A stretch of DNA of 64,000 nt from Novispirillum itersonii (GTDB taxonomy: Bacteria > Pseudomonadota > Alphaproteobacteria > Rhodospirillales > Rhodospirillaceae): NCBI RefSeq assembly GCF_014205675.1, contig NZ_JACIIX010000009.1, forward strand, positions 124,001 through 188,000, in the 5' to 3' direction. Shown piece after piece: positions 27,211-36,898 of the stretch. The notes below the pieces were generated by a model, which was not told where the DNA came from, ran no database searches, and was given only the letters and a program-made list of their open reading frames with translations. The translations under genes and the position numbers were made by a program. Every line of letters begins with the position of its first letter. Position 1 is the first letter of the stretch.

Positions 27211-28056
27211 TCAGGAAATCACCTCCTGCCCGGCGAAGTACTCTTCCATCCGGGCAAAGCCGATGGCCTGCGACACCGTGCCGAAGCTGCCGGTCCCGAG
27301 GATTTCCTGTGCGGCACTGATCGCCGCGCCATAGGCGACGCGGGCGAGGGACGATCCGATGCTGATCCGCCGCACTCCGGCGGCGGCAAGATCGCTGACG
27401 CTGAAGCTGATACCGGGCAGCCCCATGATGACGTTGACCGGGCGGCTGACGGCGGCACAGACGGCGCGGATGCTGTCCAGATCGCGCAGGCCGGGGGCAA
27501 ACAGCACATCGGCCCCGGCTTTCTCAAAGGCCTGAAGGCGGGCGATGGTATCGTCCAGATCGGGGCGACCCCACAGGAAGTTTTCGCAGCGGGCGGTCAG
27601 GACGAAATCCTCGGCCAGTCCGGCGCGGGCCTCAGCGGCGGCGGCGATGCGCTCCACTGCCAGCGAGGTTTCAAAGATCGGATTGGCCGGGTCCCCGGTG
27701 AAATCTTCGAGCGAGCATCCGGCCAGCCCGAGCCCGGCGGCGGCGCGGATGGTTTCGGCGGCTTCCTCCGGGCTGTCGCCGAAACCTTTCTCAAGATCGG
27801 CGGACACCGGCAGTGGAGTGGCCTGCACCAACTGGCGGCAGTGTTCCAGCACCATGGCATGCGGCACCTTGCCTTCGCCGACCCCGTAGGCAAACGACAT
27901 TCCGGCGCTGGTGGTGGCCAGTGCCGGAAAGCCGAGGGCGGCCAGCAGGCGGGCGGAGCCCACATCCCACGGGTTGGGGATGACAAAGGCACCGGGGCCG
28001 TCGTGCAGCCGCCGGAAGGCGGCCCCTTTGGAAACAGTGTCGGATGCGGCGGTCAT
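27211..28056 (-). CDS. Isocitrate lyase/PEP mutase family protein
   Basis: A 281-residue protein of the isocitrate lyase/phosphoenolpyruvate mutase superfamily. AFVIPNPWDVGSARLL, TTSAGMSFAYGV, VSADLEKGFGDSPEE and CSLEDFTGDP mark the barrel and its metal site. The KKCGH motif of true isocitrate lyases is absent, so it is one of the small lyase/mutase members (for example carboxyphosphonoenolpyruvate mutase-like or oxaloacetate-hydrolase-like). The substrate is unknown. It lies in the same direction as the EamA gene, 67 bases downstream of it. Confidence 0.82.
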   Translation of the reverse strand: MTAASDTVSKGAAFRRLHDGPGAFVIPNPWDVGSARLLAALGFPALATTSAGMSFAYGVGEGKVPHAMVLEHCRQLVQATPLPVSADLEKGFGDSPEEAAETIRAAAGLGLAGCSLEDFTGDPANPIFETSLAVERIAAAAEARAGLAEDFVLTARCENFLWGRPDLDDTIARLQAFEKAGADVLFAPGLRDLDSIRAVCAAVSRPVNVIMGLPGISFSVSDLAAAGVRRISIGSSLARVAYGAAISAAQEILGTGSFGTVSQAIGFARMEEYFAGQEVIS

Positions 28057-28123
28057 GGGGAGTCTCCGTTGAACATCAGGCGGGCAGGGTGACTCCTGAT
28101 TGCGAACGAATCAAGAACATTTT

Positions 28124-29014
28124 TTACGCTGCCTGCGACCGCAGCCGGTTCAGCAGCCGGTCGCCAAAGGTGTTCAGCAGCAGCCCGGACAGGATCAGCG
28201 CGGCGGCCATCAGCTTGGCCGGGGTCAGGCTTTCGCCCAGCAGCAGCGTGGCGCTGCCCATGCCCCACACCGGCACCATCAGGGTAAACGGTGCCACCTG
28301 TGCCGCCGGGTGGTGGCTCATCAGCCAGCCCCAGATGGCAAAGCCGAGCAGGGTGGCAACCGCGGCCAGAAACACCACGGCGGCCCATCCGGCAACGCTG
28401 GCCGACAGAATGGTCTGCCACGCCTGCGCCGGTCCGGCTTCCAGCCCGAAGGACAGCAGCATCAGGGGAATCGGCGGGATCAGACTGGCCCAGACCATCA
28501 GGTTCAGCGGCTTGGATCCGGCGCAGCGCTTCTGGATCAGGTTGGCGAAGCCCCAGGCCACGGCGGCGGCAATCGCCAGCGCCAGACCGGTCAGCGGCAG
28601 TTCGGTGGTATCAGCCCCGGCGATCAGCACCGCGATCCCGGAAAAGGCGATGGCGGCAGCGGCGACGCGCATCACGGTCAGCCGTTCCCCCAGCAGCAGC
28701 ACCGCCAGCAGAATGGTGAAAAACGCCTGCGTCTGGAGCACCAGCGACGCCAGCCCGGCGGAGACGCCGACCTTCATGCTGACGAACAGCAGCCCGAACT
28801 TGACCACCCCCAGCACGCCGCCAAGGGCGATAATCCATTTCCACGCCACATCGGGGCGGCGCAGGAAGAACACCGCAGGCAGGGCGGCGAACAGAAACCG
28901 CAGGGCACACAGCATCAGCGGCGGAAAATCGTGCAGTCCGATCTTGATGACCACAAAGTTGATGCCCCACAGGGCGGTGACCAGAACGGCAAGGGCAATG
29001 TGCGGCAACGGCAT
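28124..29014 (-). CDS. EamA/DMT-superfamily exporter
   Basis: A 296-residue integral membrane protein with about ten hydrophobic segments and two EamA repeats (ALWGINFVVIKIGLHDFPPL, and AWGFANLIQKRC in the second half). Members such as E. coli EamA export cysteine-pathway metabolites or amino acids. The transported compound is not predictable. It is followed by the PEP-mutase-family gene, possibly as one unit. Confidence 0.88.
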   Translation of the reverse strand: MPLPHIALAVLVTALWGINFVVIKIGLHDFPPLMLCALRFLFAALPAVFFLRRPDVAWKWIIALGGVLGVVKFGLLFVSMKVGVSAGLASLVLQTQAFFTILLAVLLLGERLTVMRVAAAAIAFSGIAVLIAGADTTELPLTGLALAIAAAVAWGFANLIQKRCAGSKPLNLMVWASLIPPIPLMLLSFGLEAGPAQAWQTILSASVAGWAAVVFLAAVATLLGFAIWGWLMSHHPAAQVAPFTLMVPVWGMGSATLLLGESLTPAKLMAAALILSGLLLNTFGDRLLNRLRSQAA

Positions 29015-29175
29015 GATGGGGAGTCCGGTTGCGGGAGGGGTGTGCGTACTGTGCGCCCGCCCGCGTGCCCGGTCATGCGGAGAAATGTTGTACCTGACGA
29101 TTTTTCCACAGGGTTAAGAGTCTGATCAGAATTTCTTATTGATGGCCAACCCGGGGCCGTGGCGGTGCCGGGCGG

Positions 29176-31164
29176 TCAGCGGCGTACCTCCCCGATAAAG
29201 GTCTGAATCAGCCGCCGCAGCACCCCGGCTTCCTCCTCCATCGTCCGCGCCGCCGTCTCCACCGTTTCCGCCGCCGCCCGGGCCTCCACCGCCGCCCGCT
29301 CGACATCGGCCATCATCCGCGCCGCGTCGGCGGTCCGGTCGGAGGCTTCGGTGATGTTGCGGGTGATTTCGGCGGTGGCGGCGGTCTGCTCATCCATGGT
29401 CTGCGATACCGTGCGGGCGATTTCGCCGCTTTCGATGATCACCTGCCGCACCGCGTCGATGGTCCGCAGCACCTCCTGCGTGCTGCCTTCCACATCATGG
29501 ATGTGGGTGTTGATCTGAAGCGTTGCTTCGGCGGTCTGGGCCGCCAGAGCCTTGACCTCGCCCGCCACCACGGCAAAGCCTTTTCCGGCGTCCCCGGCGC
29601 GGGCGGCCTCGATGGTGGCGTTCAGGGCCAGCAGATTGGTCTGGCTGGCGATGGCGCTGATCAGGCCGGTCACCTCGCCGATCCGCCCGACGCTTCCGGC
29701 CAGACTGGCCGCCGCCGTTCCGGCGCGGGCCGCTTCGGCATCGGCCCCGGCTGCCTTCTCCGCCGAGGCATCAATCTGGGTGGTGATCCCGGAGATGGAG
29801 CTGCACAGTTCTTCCGCTGCCGCGCTGATCACCGCTGACCGTGATGACATCTCCTGCACCGAGGCGGAGACCGCCTCGGCCTCGGTGCCGGTGCGGGCGG
29901 CAACCCCGGTCATCACCCCGGCGGTATCGCGCAGGGCGGCAGAGGCGGCGCTGACCCGGTCCATGGATCCGGCGGCGGCCTGTTCAAAGGCTTCAATCGC
30001 CGCCTGAATCTGCGCGGCATGCCGGAGTCTGTCCTGTTGCTCCGCCGCCCGTTCGGCCTGATGGTCGCGGTCGGCCTGCAAGGTTCCGCGCAGGTCGGCC
30101 ACCGCCACCGCTGCCCGGCCGATTTCATCGCGGCGGTTGGTGTCCTGCACCGCGCCGTCCAGATCCCCGGCGGCCATGCCGCCCAGACGGCCGGTCAGCC
30201 GCAGGATCGGGGCCGCCATCGCCCGCCCCAGCAGAATGGCGACGCAGCCCCCGGCCAGTGCCGCCACCGCGAACGACAGCACCGCCTGCATCAGGGCATC
30301 GCGTTCTTCCGCCGCGTAGCGGGCCCGGTCGGCGGACACCTTCAGCACCGCGATGATCTTGCCGGAATAATCACTGACCGGGGCCAGCAGCACATCGTGG
30401 CTGCCGTTGTCTCCGGCGGACAGGGTGATCCGGCGGGTCCCGTCCTTCAGCACGGCGGGCAGGGCCGGATCGGCGCTGCTGTCAGCCAGACCGGCGGAGG
30501 AGGCGGCCAGACGCCGCAGCCCGTCCTTGCGGGGGGCATACAGTTCAAAATCCACGCCATCCCGGCGCAGCCCGGCCAGAAAAGCATCCTCAATCAGGAA
30601 GCCGACCTCCAGCGATCCGGCGTGGCGGTCATCCGGGCCGGGAACCGGCACCGCCCCGCGCACCGCCAGACCGGAAACCCCGTCTTCCAGCCCCTGAAGG
30701 CTGACTTTGTCGCGGTTGACCTGCACCAGCATGTGGCGGAAGCCGCTGAGGTCATCGCCGAACTGCTCCGGCTTGTTGACCCGCAGGAAGGAATGCACAT
30801 CGGGGGTGTGGACCTGCATCTGCGAAATTCCGGTGCGGGCCTGAAGGGATTTGAACACCGGCCCCAGCACCTGAAGCATCTGCGGGCGGTCGCCACCGGC
30901 CAGTGCGGTCCGCACCCGGATCAGCGATCCCAGCGTTTCCGCCACCGACCGCACTTCCCGGGCATGAACGCCGAGGGTGGTGTGGAAGCTGGCCTCGGCC
31001 TGCGCCAGCGTTTCCTGCTCCGCCCGGTTGATTACCCCTTCGATCAGCCGCCCCTGCACCACCGACTGCACCAGAGAGACCACCGCCACCAGCAGGGCAA
31101 TCGACAGCGACAGGCGCCCGGCCAGAGAGCGGCTGGGAGCGAAGCGGACGGCAAGGGCGGGCAT
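29176..31164 (-). CDS. Methyl-accepting chemotaxis protein with double Cache sensor
   Basis: A 662-residue chemoreceptor. TM1 is at about 14-36, and a large periplasmic domain of about 250 residues follows. The stretch [20 protein letters not shown] with [14 protein letters not shown] is typical of the dCache_3 type. TM2 lies near 297-318, then HAMP and the signalling domain with tip [20 protein letters not shown]. dCache domains bind small metabolites directly; the ligand is unknown. GGAGG precedes the ATG. The stop is followed by a short gap without an obvious T-tract terminator. It is a single gene between the EamA exporter and the MFS pump. Confidence 0.92.
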   Translation of the reverse strand: MPALAVRFAPSRSLAGRLSLSIALLVAVVSLVQSVVQGRLIEGVINRAEQETLAQAEASFHTTLGVHAREVRSVAETLGSLIRVRTALAGGDRPQMLQVLGPVFKSLQARTGISQMQVHTPDVHSFLRVNKPEQFGDDLSGFRHMLVQVNRDKVSLQGLEDGVSGLAVRGAVPVPGPDDRHAGSLEVGFLIEDAFLAGLRRDGVDFELYAPRKDGLRRLAASSAGLADSSADPALPAVLKDGTRRITLSAGDNGSHDVLLAPVSDYSGKIIAVLKVSADRARYAAEERDALMQAVLSFAVAALAGGCVAILLGRAMAAPILRLTGRLGGMAAGDLDGAVQDTNRRDEIGRAAVAVADLRGTLQADRDHQAERAAEQQDRLRHAAQIQAAIEAFEQAAAGSMDRVSAASAALRDTAGVMTGVAARTGTEAEAVSASVQEMSSRSAVISAAAEELCSSISGITTQIDASAEKAAGADAEAARAGTAAASLAGSVGRIGEVTGLISAIASQTNLLALNATIEAARAGDAGKGFAVVAGEVKALAAQTAEATLQINTHIHDVEGSTQEVLRTIDAVRQVIIESGEIARTVSQTMDEQTAATAEITRNITEASDRTADAARMMADVERAAVEARAAAETVETAARTMEEEAGVLRRLIQTFIGEVRR

Positions 31165-31283
31165 GGGAAAACCTCCTGCATCGGGATCCTGAGGGAGCCG
31201 GGGCAGACTACAGGAGGATTAATTCAGAAGTACAGAATATTAGGGGGGTTTAAATTTTATGACAGACCCAAGGGGCAGGCGGC

Positions 31284-32672
31284 TTATGCCCTCCCGCTGC
31301 GGCGCAGCAGGATCAGCCCGCCGATCAGCCCGGTGGCGACGGCCAGCATCGCCGTTCCGGCCAGAAAGACCGCGCCGATCCGTTGCGCCAGTGCCGACGG
31401 GCCGGTCTGGTCAGCGGGCAGGGCGTGGGAGAAGACCACCACCAGCACCGCCAGCCCCAGCGCCCCGCCCAACTGGTGGGCGGCGTTGACCAGCCCGGAG
31501 GCTGCCCCCGCCCGCTCCGGCGGGATACCGGCGACGCTGACCACCATCAGCGGGCTTAACGTCAGCCCCTGTCCGAGCCCCAGCCCGATCAGCGGCAGGG
31601 CCAGACCGGGGAGACCGGCCCCGGCGTCAACGGCGGCGGTCAGCGAGGCCAGCGCCAGCAGCGTCGCCCCCATGCCGGTCATCAGCAGCGGCCACGGCCC
31701 GGTCCGGCGGCTCAGGCGCGGCACCGCCATCGCCCCGGCAAACTGCGGCACCGCAATCAGCAGAAAGGTCACCCCGGTGGCGGAGGCGCTGAGCCCGAGA
31801 GCCCCTTGCAGAAGCTGACTGGTGAAGAACCACATCCCGACCATCGCCCCCAGATAAAACATCCGGGCCAGCAGGGCACCGCTGCGGCTGCGGTCGGTAA
31901 ACAGGCCCAGCGGCATGATCGGCTGCACCGCCCGCCGTTCGTGCCACACCAGCACCGCCAGCAGCAGGCCACCGCCGCCAAGGGCCGCCAGCGTCAGCCG
32001 TTCCGTCCATCCGGTTTCCGCCGCGTGGATCAGCCCGAACACCAGCGCCCCCATCCCCAGCGTGGAGCACACCGCCCCCGGCAGGTCAAACCGGCCGGAA
32101 TGGCGGGCCGTTTCCGTCACATACCGCCGGGTTCCGGCAATCAGGGCCAGCCCGACCGGCAGATTGATGAAAAACCCGGCCCGCCACGAAACCCAGTCGG
32201 CCAGCAGCCCGCCCAGCACCAGCCCGACGCTGGCGGCCACCCCGGCGGTGGCACCATACAGGCTGAGGGCATGGGTCCGCTCCGGCCCTTCCGGAAAATG
32301 GACGGTCAGCAGCGCCAGCGTCGCCGGGGCCAGCACCGCCGCCCCCAGCCCCTGCACCGCCCGCCCGGCCAGCATCACCCCGGCGGTCGGGGCTAGCGCT
32401 ATCACCACCGAGGTCAGGGTGAAAATCCACAGCCCCAGCAGAAACATCCGCCGCCGCCCCAGCAGATCCCCGGCCCGGGCCCCCAGCAGCAGAAACCCGC
32501 CGAAGGTCAGCGTATAGGCGCTGTGCACCCACGACAGCCCGGCCGGGGTAAACCCGAGGCTGTCACGGATCCGGGGCAGGCCGGTGATGACAATGGAAAC
32601 ATCGACCACCAGCATCAGATAGCTGGCGAGGACGAGCAGCAGGATCGGCAGGCGCTCTTTGGCAATCGGCAT
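31284..32672 (-). CDS. MFS multidrug efflux transporter (DHA2/EmrB-QacA type)
   Basis: About 462 residues with some 14 hydrophobic segments, the DHA2 topology. Motif A-like GARAGDLLGRRRMFLLGLW lies after TM2, and AGRAVQGLGAAVLAPATLAL matches motif B/C of proton-driven drug exporters. LDVSIVITGLP-type motif D1 appears as VVDVSIVITGLPRI near TM1. The ATG at 32672 is preferred; GTG codons at 32678 and 32696 are in frame. A LysR gene starts divergently 120 bases away and is its likely regulator. Confidence 0.88.
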   Translation of the reverse strand: MPIAKERLPILLLVLASYLMLVVDVSIVITGLPRIRDSLGFTPAGLSWVHSAYTLTFGGFLLLGARAGDLLGRRRMFLLGLWIFTLTSVVIALAPTAGVMLAGRAVQGLGAAVLAPATLALLTVHFPEGPERTHALSLYGATAGVAASVGLVLGGLLADWVSWRAGFFINLPVGLALIAGTRRYVTETARHSGRFDLPGAVCSTLGMGALVFGLIHAAETGWTERLTLAALGGGGLLLAVLVWHERRAVQPIMPLGLFTDRSRSGALLARMFYLGAMVGMWFFTSQLLQGALGLSASATGVTFLLIAVPQFAGAMAVPRLSRRTGPWPLLMTGMGATLLALASLTAAVDAGAGLPGLALPLIGLGLGQGLTLSPLMVVSVAGIPPERAGAASGLVNAAHQLGGALGLAVLVVVFSHALPADQTGPSALAQRIGAVFLAGTAMLAVATGLIGGLILLRRSGRA

Positions 32673-32792
32673 TATCACAGTCCGGGTTTGTGCCACCGGA
32701 GCCCGGCGGCAGGCAGACTGCGGAGAATAGGGCTTGTCCGGTCCGGCGATTACCCTGAAAAATGCGGATGGACTTATCGAAACGGCTCATCA

Positions 32793-33698
32793 ATGCAGCG
32801 ACCTCCCCTGAATGACCTCGCCGCTTTCCTGATGGTGGCGCAGGAATGCAGCTTCACCCGCGCCGCCGCCCGGCTGGGGGTGTCACAGTCCGCCCTCAGC
32901 CATACCATCAGCACGCTGGAACAGCGGCTGGGCCTGCGCCTGCTGACCCGCACCACCCGCAGCGTGGCGGTCACCGAGGCGGGGGAGCGGCTGATGCAGT
33001 CGGTCGGGCCGAAACTGGCGGAGATTGAGGCTGATCTGGCGGCGCTGACCGCCCTGCGGGACAGGCCCGCCGGGACCATCCGCATCACGGTGGCGGAGCA
33101 TGCCGCCAATACCGTGCTGTGGCCGGTGCTGGACCGGCTGCTGCCGGAGTATCCGGATATCCATGCCGAAGTGGTGATCGAGTCCATCCTGCGCGATATC
33201 GTCGCGGAACGTTTTGATGCCGGAATCCGTCTGGGGGAGGATGTGGACCGTGACATGATCGCGGTACCGCTGGGGCCGCCGCTGCGGATGGCGGTGGTCG
33301 GGGCCCCGGCCTATTTTGCCGGGCGGCCGCTGCCGGTGGTGCCGCAGGACCTGACCGCGCACCGCTGCATCAATCTGCGGCTGCCGACCTTCGGCGGGCT
33401 GTATGCGTGGGAGTTTGAAAAGAACGGCCATGCCCTGCGGGTGCGGGTGGACGGGGGCCTGACCGTCAACAGCGGGGCGCTGGCGCGGCGGGCCTGTCTG
33501 GCCGGGCACGGGCTGGCCTATGTGCTGGCCGATACGGTGGCGGAGCCTATCACCGCTGGTGACCTGATCCGGGTGCTGGAGGATTGGTGTCCGCCGTTTC
33601 CCGGATATCATCTATATTACCCCAGCCGCCGCCAGCCGACACCGGCTTTCTCGGTGTTGCTGGCGGCCCTGAAACGGCAGGCGGCCGAAATGGGGTAA
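32793..33698 (+). CDS. LysR-family regulator divergent from the MFS pump
   Basis: A 301-residue LysR-type protein. The winged helix-turn-helix is at about 5-65 (FLMVAQECSFTRAAARLGVS, SALSHTISTLEQRLGLRLL). The effector-binding domain covers about 90-295 (GTIRITVAEHAANTVLWPVL). This form resembles the PgrR/DmlR subgroup. The ATG at 32793 begins the LysR homology; a longer frame upstream overlaps the MFS gene and is not credible. Divergent orientation suggests that it controls the pump and itself. Confidence 0.9.
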   Translation: MQRPPLNDLAAFLMVAQECSFTRAAARLGVSQSALSHTISTLEQRLGLRLLTRTTRSVAVTEAGERLMQSVGPKLAEIEADLAALTALRDRPAGTIRITVAEHAANTVLWPVLDRLLPEYPDIHAEVVIESILRDIVAERFDAGIRLGEDVDRDMIAVPLGPPLRMAVVGAPAYFAGRPLPVVPQDLTAHRCINLRLPTFGGLYAWEFEKNGHALRVRVDGGLTVNSGALARRACLAGHGLAYVLADTVAEPITAGDLIRVLEDWCPPFPGYHLYYPSRRQPTPAFSVLLAALKRQAAEMG

Positions 33699-33721
33699 GG
33701 GGCAGGGGGAAGAGTAGCGGC

Positions 33722-34525
33722 TCAGGCGAAGCGGTAGGCGTCCAGCGACAGCACCCCGTATTCCATCGCCCGGTGGATCCGCTGCCCGGCCCCGCCGGCA
33801 CCCAGGGCGACAAACAGCGGCAGCAGGTGTTCCGGCGTCGGGTGGTTGCGTCTGGCGTTGGGGGCCTGCGCAGACCAGTCCAGCAGGGCCGGAATATCGT
33901 TGCGGGCGATGGCGTCGTCGAACCATTCGGCAAAGGTGTCGGCCCAGCCTTCCGGGGCGGCATCGAAGGCGGCGCGGCGCATCATCCATTCCCGCAGATT
34001 GTGGGTCATGGCGCCGGAAGCCAGCACCATCACCCCCTCATCGCGCAGCGGCTTCAGGGCCTGCCCGACGCGGTAGGCATGGGCGGCCCCCAGATGCGGC
34101 TGCACGGAAAGCTGGAACACCGGCAGATCCGCCTGCGGATACATCAGCTTCATCGGCACCCACGCGCCGTGATCCAGACCATAGTCCGGGTCGGCGGCGG
34201 TCGGCAGCCCGGCATCACGCAGCAGGCCCTGAACCCGCCGGGCCAGATCCGGTGCGCCGGGGGCCGGATAGACCATTCGGTACAGTTCCTGCGGGAAGCC
34301 GTAAAAGTCATGGATGGTGTCCGGCCGGGCGGCGGTGCTGACCGCCACCTGATCGGTGCACCAGTGGGCGGAAACGGCGATCACCGCCGTCGGGCGCGGC
34401 AGATCCGCCCCCAGCCGGTCGAGGAAGTGCCGGGTCGGCGACTGTTCCAGCGGCATGGTCGGGGCACCGTGCGAGACGAAGATGCTGGGGGCAGGGGTGG
34501 GGGCGGCAGGGGTGACGGTCTGCAT
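33722..34525 (-). CDS. LigB-type extradiol ring-cleavage dioxygenase family protein
   Basis: A 267-residue protein of the class III extradiol dioxygenase (DODA/YgiD) family. SIFVSHGAPTMPLE, AVIAVSAHWCTDQVAVS, DYGLDHGAWVPMKLMYP and VLASGAMTHNLREW hold the His residues expected to bind the metal. The substrate would be a catechol-type compound; E. coli YgiD acts on DOPA. The start at 34525 has GGAG upstream. It lies in a row with a DoxX-like gene, opposite a LysR gene. This trio is common and is often linked to quinone or electrophile stress, which is inference here. Confidence 0.88.
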   Translation of the reverse strand: MQTVTPAAPTPAPSIFVSHGAPTMPLEQSPTRHFLDRLGADLPRPTAVIAVSAHWCTDQVAVSTAARPDTIHDFYGFPQELYRMVYPAPGAPDLARRVQGLLRDAGLPTAADPDYGLDHGAWVPMKLMYPQADLPVFQLSVQPHLGAAHAYRVGQALKPLRDEGVMVLASGAMTHNLREWMMRRAAFDAAPEGWADTFAEWFDDAIARNDIPALLDWSAQAPNARRNHPTPEHLLPLFVALGAGGAGQRIHRAMEYGVLSLDAYRFA

Positions 34526-34689
34526 GAAGGGGACTCCGGATCCGGGGGCCGTGGCGGCACTGTGCCTGCGCTGCGGCCGGAACACATCTGGAAAAGAGGT
34601 CAGCGGGGAAAGAAAAAGGGCGCCGCATGGTCTCCCCTGCGGCGCCCGGGTGTCCGGACGGGTCTGCCCTGAGCGTTTTCAGCGCAGGA

Positions 34690-35136
34690 TCAGGCCGGTT
34701 CGGACCGGGTGCCAATGCCGACCAGAGCCAGCAGATCGACCGGAACGGCGAAGGCACCCTTCCCCAGCAGCGCCTGAACCAGCAGGCTCACGGTCCAGAA
34801 CGCCGGAAATTCCCAGCCGCCACCCTGCGAGGAGAACACCCAGCCGTTGCCGGAGTGGGCCAGCGCCGCCCCGATCAGGGTCGGCAGCAGCAGGACGGAG
34901 GCCAGACGCACATGCAGCCCAAGGATCAGGGCCAGACCGCCGACGACTTCGGCGAAGATCACCAGATAGGCGGCAAAACCGGGCAGGCCGAGGCTTTCGA
35001 AGAAGGCGGCGGTCCCGGCCGGGGTGAACACGAAAATCTTCATCAGGCCGTGCGACAGCGTCATCACGCCAAGGGCGAGGCGCAGCAGCAGGGCGGCGTA
35101 GGCGGAGGACGGGGTTTCGAAGGTGGTGTCGGACAT
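34690..35136 (-). CDS. DoxX-family membrane protein
   Basis: A 147-residue membrane protein with four hydrophobic segments (LLLRLALGVMTLSHGLMKIF, FAAYLVIFAEVVGGLALILG, LASVLLLPTLIGAALAHS, FWTVSLLVQALLG). It belongs to the DoxX/DoxD-like group, whose members are linked to oxidative-stress complexes or quinone metabolism. The ATG at 35136 follows AAGGA; the frame upstream lacks family similarity. It precedes the dioxygenase gene by 164 bases and faces a LysR gene. Confidence 0.87.
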   Translation of the reverse strand: MSDTTFETPSSAYAALLLRLALGVMTLSHGLMKIFVFTPAGTAAFFESLGLPGFAAYLVIFAEVVGGLALILGLHVRLASVLLLPTLIGAALAHSGNGWVFSSQGGGWEFPAFWTVSLLVQALLGKGAFAVPVDLLALVGIGTRSEPA

Positions 35137-35235
35137 GGTCAGAATTCCTTGGGGTCTGCTGTGGGTGCCGTGGATCACGGCCCGGTCGATGAAGGAACCT
35201 TACCCTCTGGCCACCCATCACGGAACTTTGGTATG

Positions 35236-35262
35236 GTGAGTATCACTATTCATGTGGTGAAT
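35236..35262. promoter_or_regulatory. Two short dyads in the DoxX/LysR divergent promoter
   Basis: GTGA(gta)TCAC at 35236-35246 and ATTCA(tgtgg)TGAAT at 35248-35262 lie between the divergent starts. LysR proteins usually bind T-N11-A dyads in such positions. The second overlaps the LysR start codon, as expected for autorepression. Confidence 0.35.
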
Positions 35263-36190
35263 GATCATGCTGCCAGACCTGAACCTGCTGCGGGTGTTTG
35301 ACGCCATCTGGCAGGAACATTCCCTGACCCGGGCCGCTGCCCGGCTGCACCTGACCCAGCCAGCGGTCAGCAATGCTCTGCGCCGCCTGCGGGAGCATCT
35401 GGGCGATGACCTGTTCCAGCGCGGGCCGGATGGCATGGTGCCGACCGCCACCGCCGCCACCATGGCCCCGCATGTGCGGGCGGCGCTGGAGGCCGTTGAC
35501 ACCGCCTTCAATGCCGGAAAACCGTTTGATCCCTGTACCGCCACAGAACGGCTGGTGCTGGCGGTGTCCGATCAGGCGGAGGTGGCGCTGGGGTCACCGC
35601 TGCTGTCGGCGCTGCGGCGGCAGGCCCCGGGGATGCAGGTGCTGTTCCGCCACATCGGCCGCGATGACGTGACGGAGGAACTGGACAACCAGCGCGCCAT
35701 GCTGGCCCTTGGCGTGCTGCCGGAACCGCCGTCGCGCATGACCCGCATCCGCCTCTACCGCGATCCGCTGATGATGCTGGTGCGGCCCGGCCATCCGCTG
35801 CTGGCGGCGGAAGACCGGATGGCGGCCTATCTGGCTTTGCCGCACATCCTGCTGTCGCCGGTGGGGGATCTGCACGGGGCGGTGGACCGTATGCTGGCGC
35901 AGATGGGCCACAGCCGCCATGTGGCGGTGGTGGTGGCCCATATGGCCTCCGCCGCCATCATGACCGCGCAGGAAGACCTGATCTGGTCGCTGCCGGACCG
36001 CGCCGCCCGGCTGTGGGAGCAGCACATGGGGCTGATCCGGCTGCCGGTGCCGTTCGAGCCGGAGGGGGCACCGCTGTCGATGGTGTTCCACCGCCGGTTC
36101 GAGACCTATCCGCCGCACCAGTGGCTGCGCCGCCTGATTGTCAGTGTGGCCCGGGGGGAGGACACTGGGGAGGGGGAACAGCAGGTCTGA
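35261..36190 (+). CDS. LysR-family regulator divergent from doxX/dioxygenase genes
   Basis: A 309-residue LysR-type regulator, with helix-turn-helix FDAIWQEHSLTRAAARLHLT and QPAVSNALRRLREHLGDDLF in the first 65 residues. The C-terminal domain (about 90-300) resembles the NodD/LinR-like subgroup (RDPLMMLVRPGHPLL). The start may be the ATG at 35261 or the one at 35267 (MLPDLN). It probably controls the divergent DoxX and extradiol dioxygenase genes. The effector is unknown. Confidence 0.9.
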   Translation: MIMLPDLNLLRVFDAIWQEHSLTRAAARLHLTQPAVSNALRRLREHLGDDLFQRGPDGMVPTATAATMAPHVRAALEAVDTAFNAGKPFDPCTATERLVLAVSDQAEVALGSPLLSALRRQAPGMQVLFRHIGRDDVTEELDNQRAMLALGVLPEPPSRMTRIRLYRDPLMMLVRPGHPLLAAEDRMAAYLALPHILLSPVGDLHGAVDRMLAQMGHSRHVAVVVAHMASAAIMTAQEDLIWSLPDRAARLWEQHMGLIRLPVPFEPEGAPLSMVFHRRFETYPPHQWLRRLIVSVARGEDTGEGEQQV

Positions 36191-36242
36191 CGGCGGCGGA
36201 AAATGATCTCTATCAAGGTGGCCGGGCCGGAAAAACAGGAGT

Positions 36243-36821
36243 ATGACAGCATCCAACGATTCCTCCTGTCCGGAGCCCCCTGTGATGATTGACCCGACTC
36301 CCCCCGTCACCTATGCCGCGTGGCAGCCGAAGGATCCCTCCCGCGACCTGAACGAAGAGGATATCACCAGACTGGTGCATACCTTCTACGGTCATATCCG
36401 CGACCATGACACCCTCGGCCCGGTGTTCAAGACCGCCCTGCACGATGACTGGGGCCCGCATCTGGATAAGATGGTGGACTTCTGGTGTTCGATGATGCTG
36501 GGCGTCAAACGGTATGACGGCCGCCCGCTGCCGGTGCATGTCAACATGCCGGACCTGAAGGATGAGCACTTCGGGCAGTGGCTGGCGCTGTTCCATGTCA
36601 CCACCCACAGCCTGTTTACCCCGGAGGTGGCTGGGATTTTCATGGAACGGGCGCAGCGGATGGCCCAGTCGTTCCGCTATGCCATCGCCCTGCATGCTGA
36701 CCGTTCACCGGCCCCGGCCCATGACCATTCCAACGGTCATTCTCATGGGCATTCTCATGGCCATTCCCACCCGACCGGCGGCTGTGGCTGCGGTGGCGGG
36801 GGCGGTGGCTGCGGATCCTGA
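36243..36821 (+). CDS. Group III truncated haemoglobin with His/Cys-rich tail
   Basis: A 192-residue protein. Residues 38-150 are a group III truncated globin: RLVHTFYGHIRDHDTLGPVF (helix B), WGPHLDKMVDFWCSMMLGVKRY and PLPVHVNMPDL with the probable haem-binding His99. Residues 151-192 are an unusual extension with eight His residues between 160 and 176 in an HS/HG pattern. A Gly-rich end carries Cys181, Cys183 and Cys190. The tail looks able to bind a metal such as Ni, Zn or Cu. Group III globins bind oxygen, NO or cyanide. The start follows AGGAG. It stands alone between two LysR genes. Confidence 0.88.
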   Translation: MTASNDSSCPEPPVMIDPTPPVTYAAWQPKDPSRDLNEEDITRLVHTFYGHIRDHDTLGPVFKTALHDDWGPHLDKMVDFWCSMMLGVKRYDGRPLPVHVNMPDLKDEHFGQWLALFHVTTHSLFTPEVAGIFMERAQRMAQSFRYAIALHADRSPAPAHDHSNGHSHGHSHGHSHPTGGCGCGGGGGGCGS

Positions 36822-36847
36822 TTGTATTTCTGGCCCCTTGTATGCTT

Positions 36848-36877
36848 CCCCTCCACAGGTGTACGCCTGTGGAGGGG
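36848..36877 (+). terminator. Perfect 12-bp hairpin after the globin gene
   Basis: CCCCTCCACAGG pairs with CCTGTGGAGGGG around a 6-base loop, 27 bases past the globin stop. No T tract follows, so it may act only as a 3' stabiliser or weak terminator. Confidence 0.5.
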
Positions 36878-36898
36878 CGGTGAACGGGGGAGGGTATC

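Noticed and set aside
28044-29125. Long plus-strand frames opposite the EamA exporter gene
   Set aside because: The minus strand encodes a clear ten-segment membrane protein; the opposite frames are Gln/Gly/His-rich shadows.
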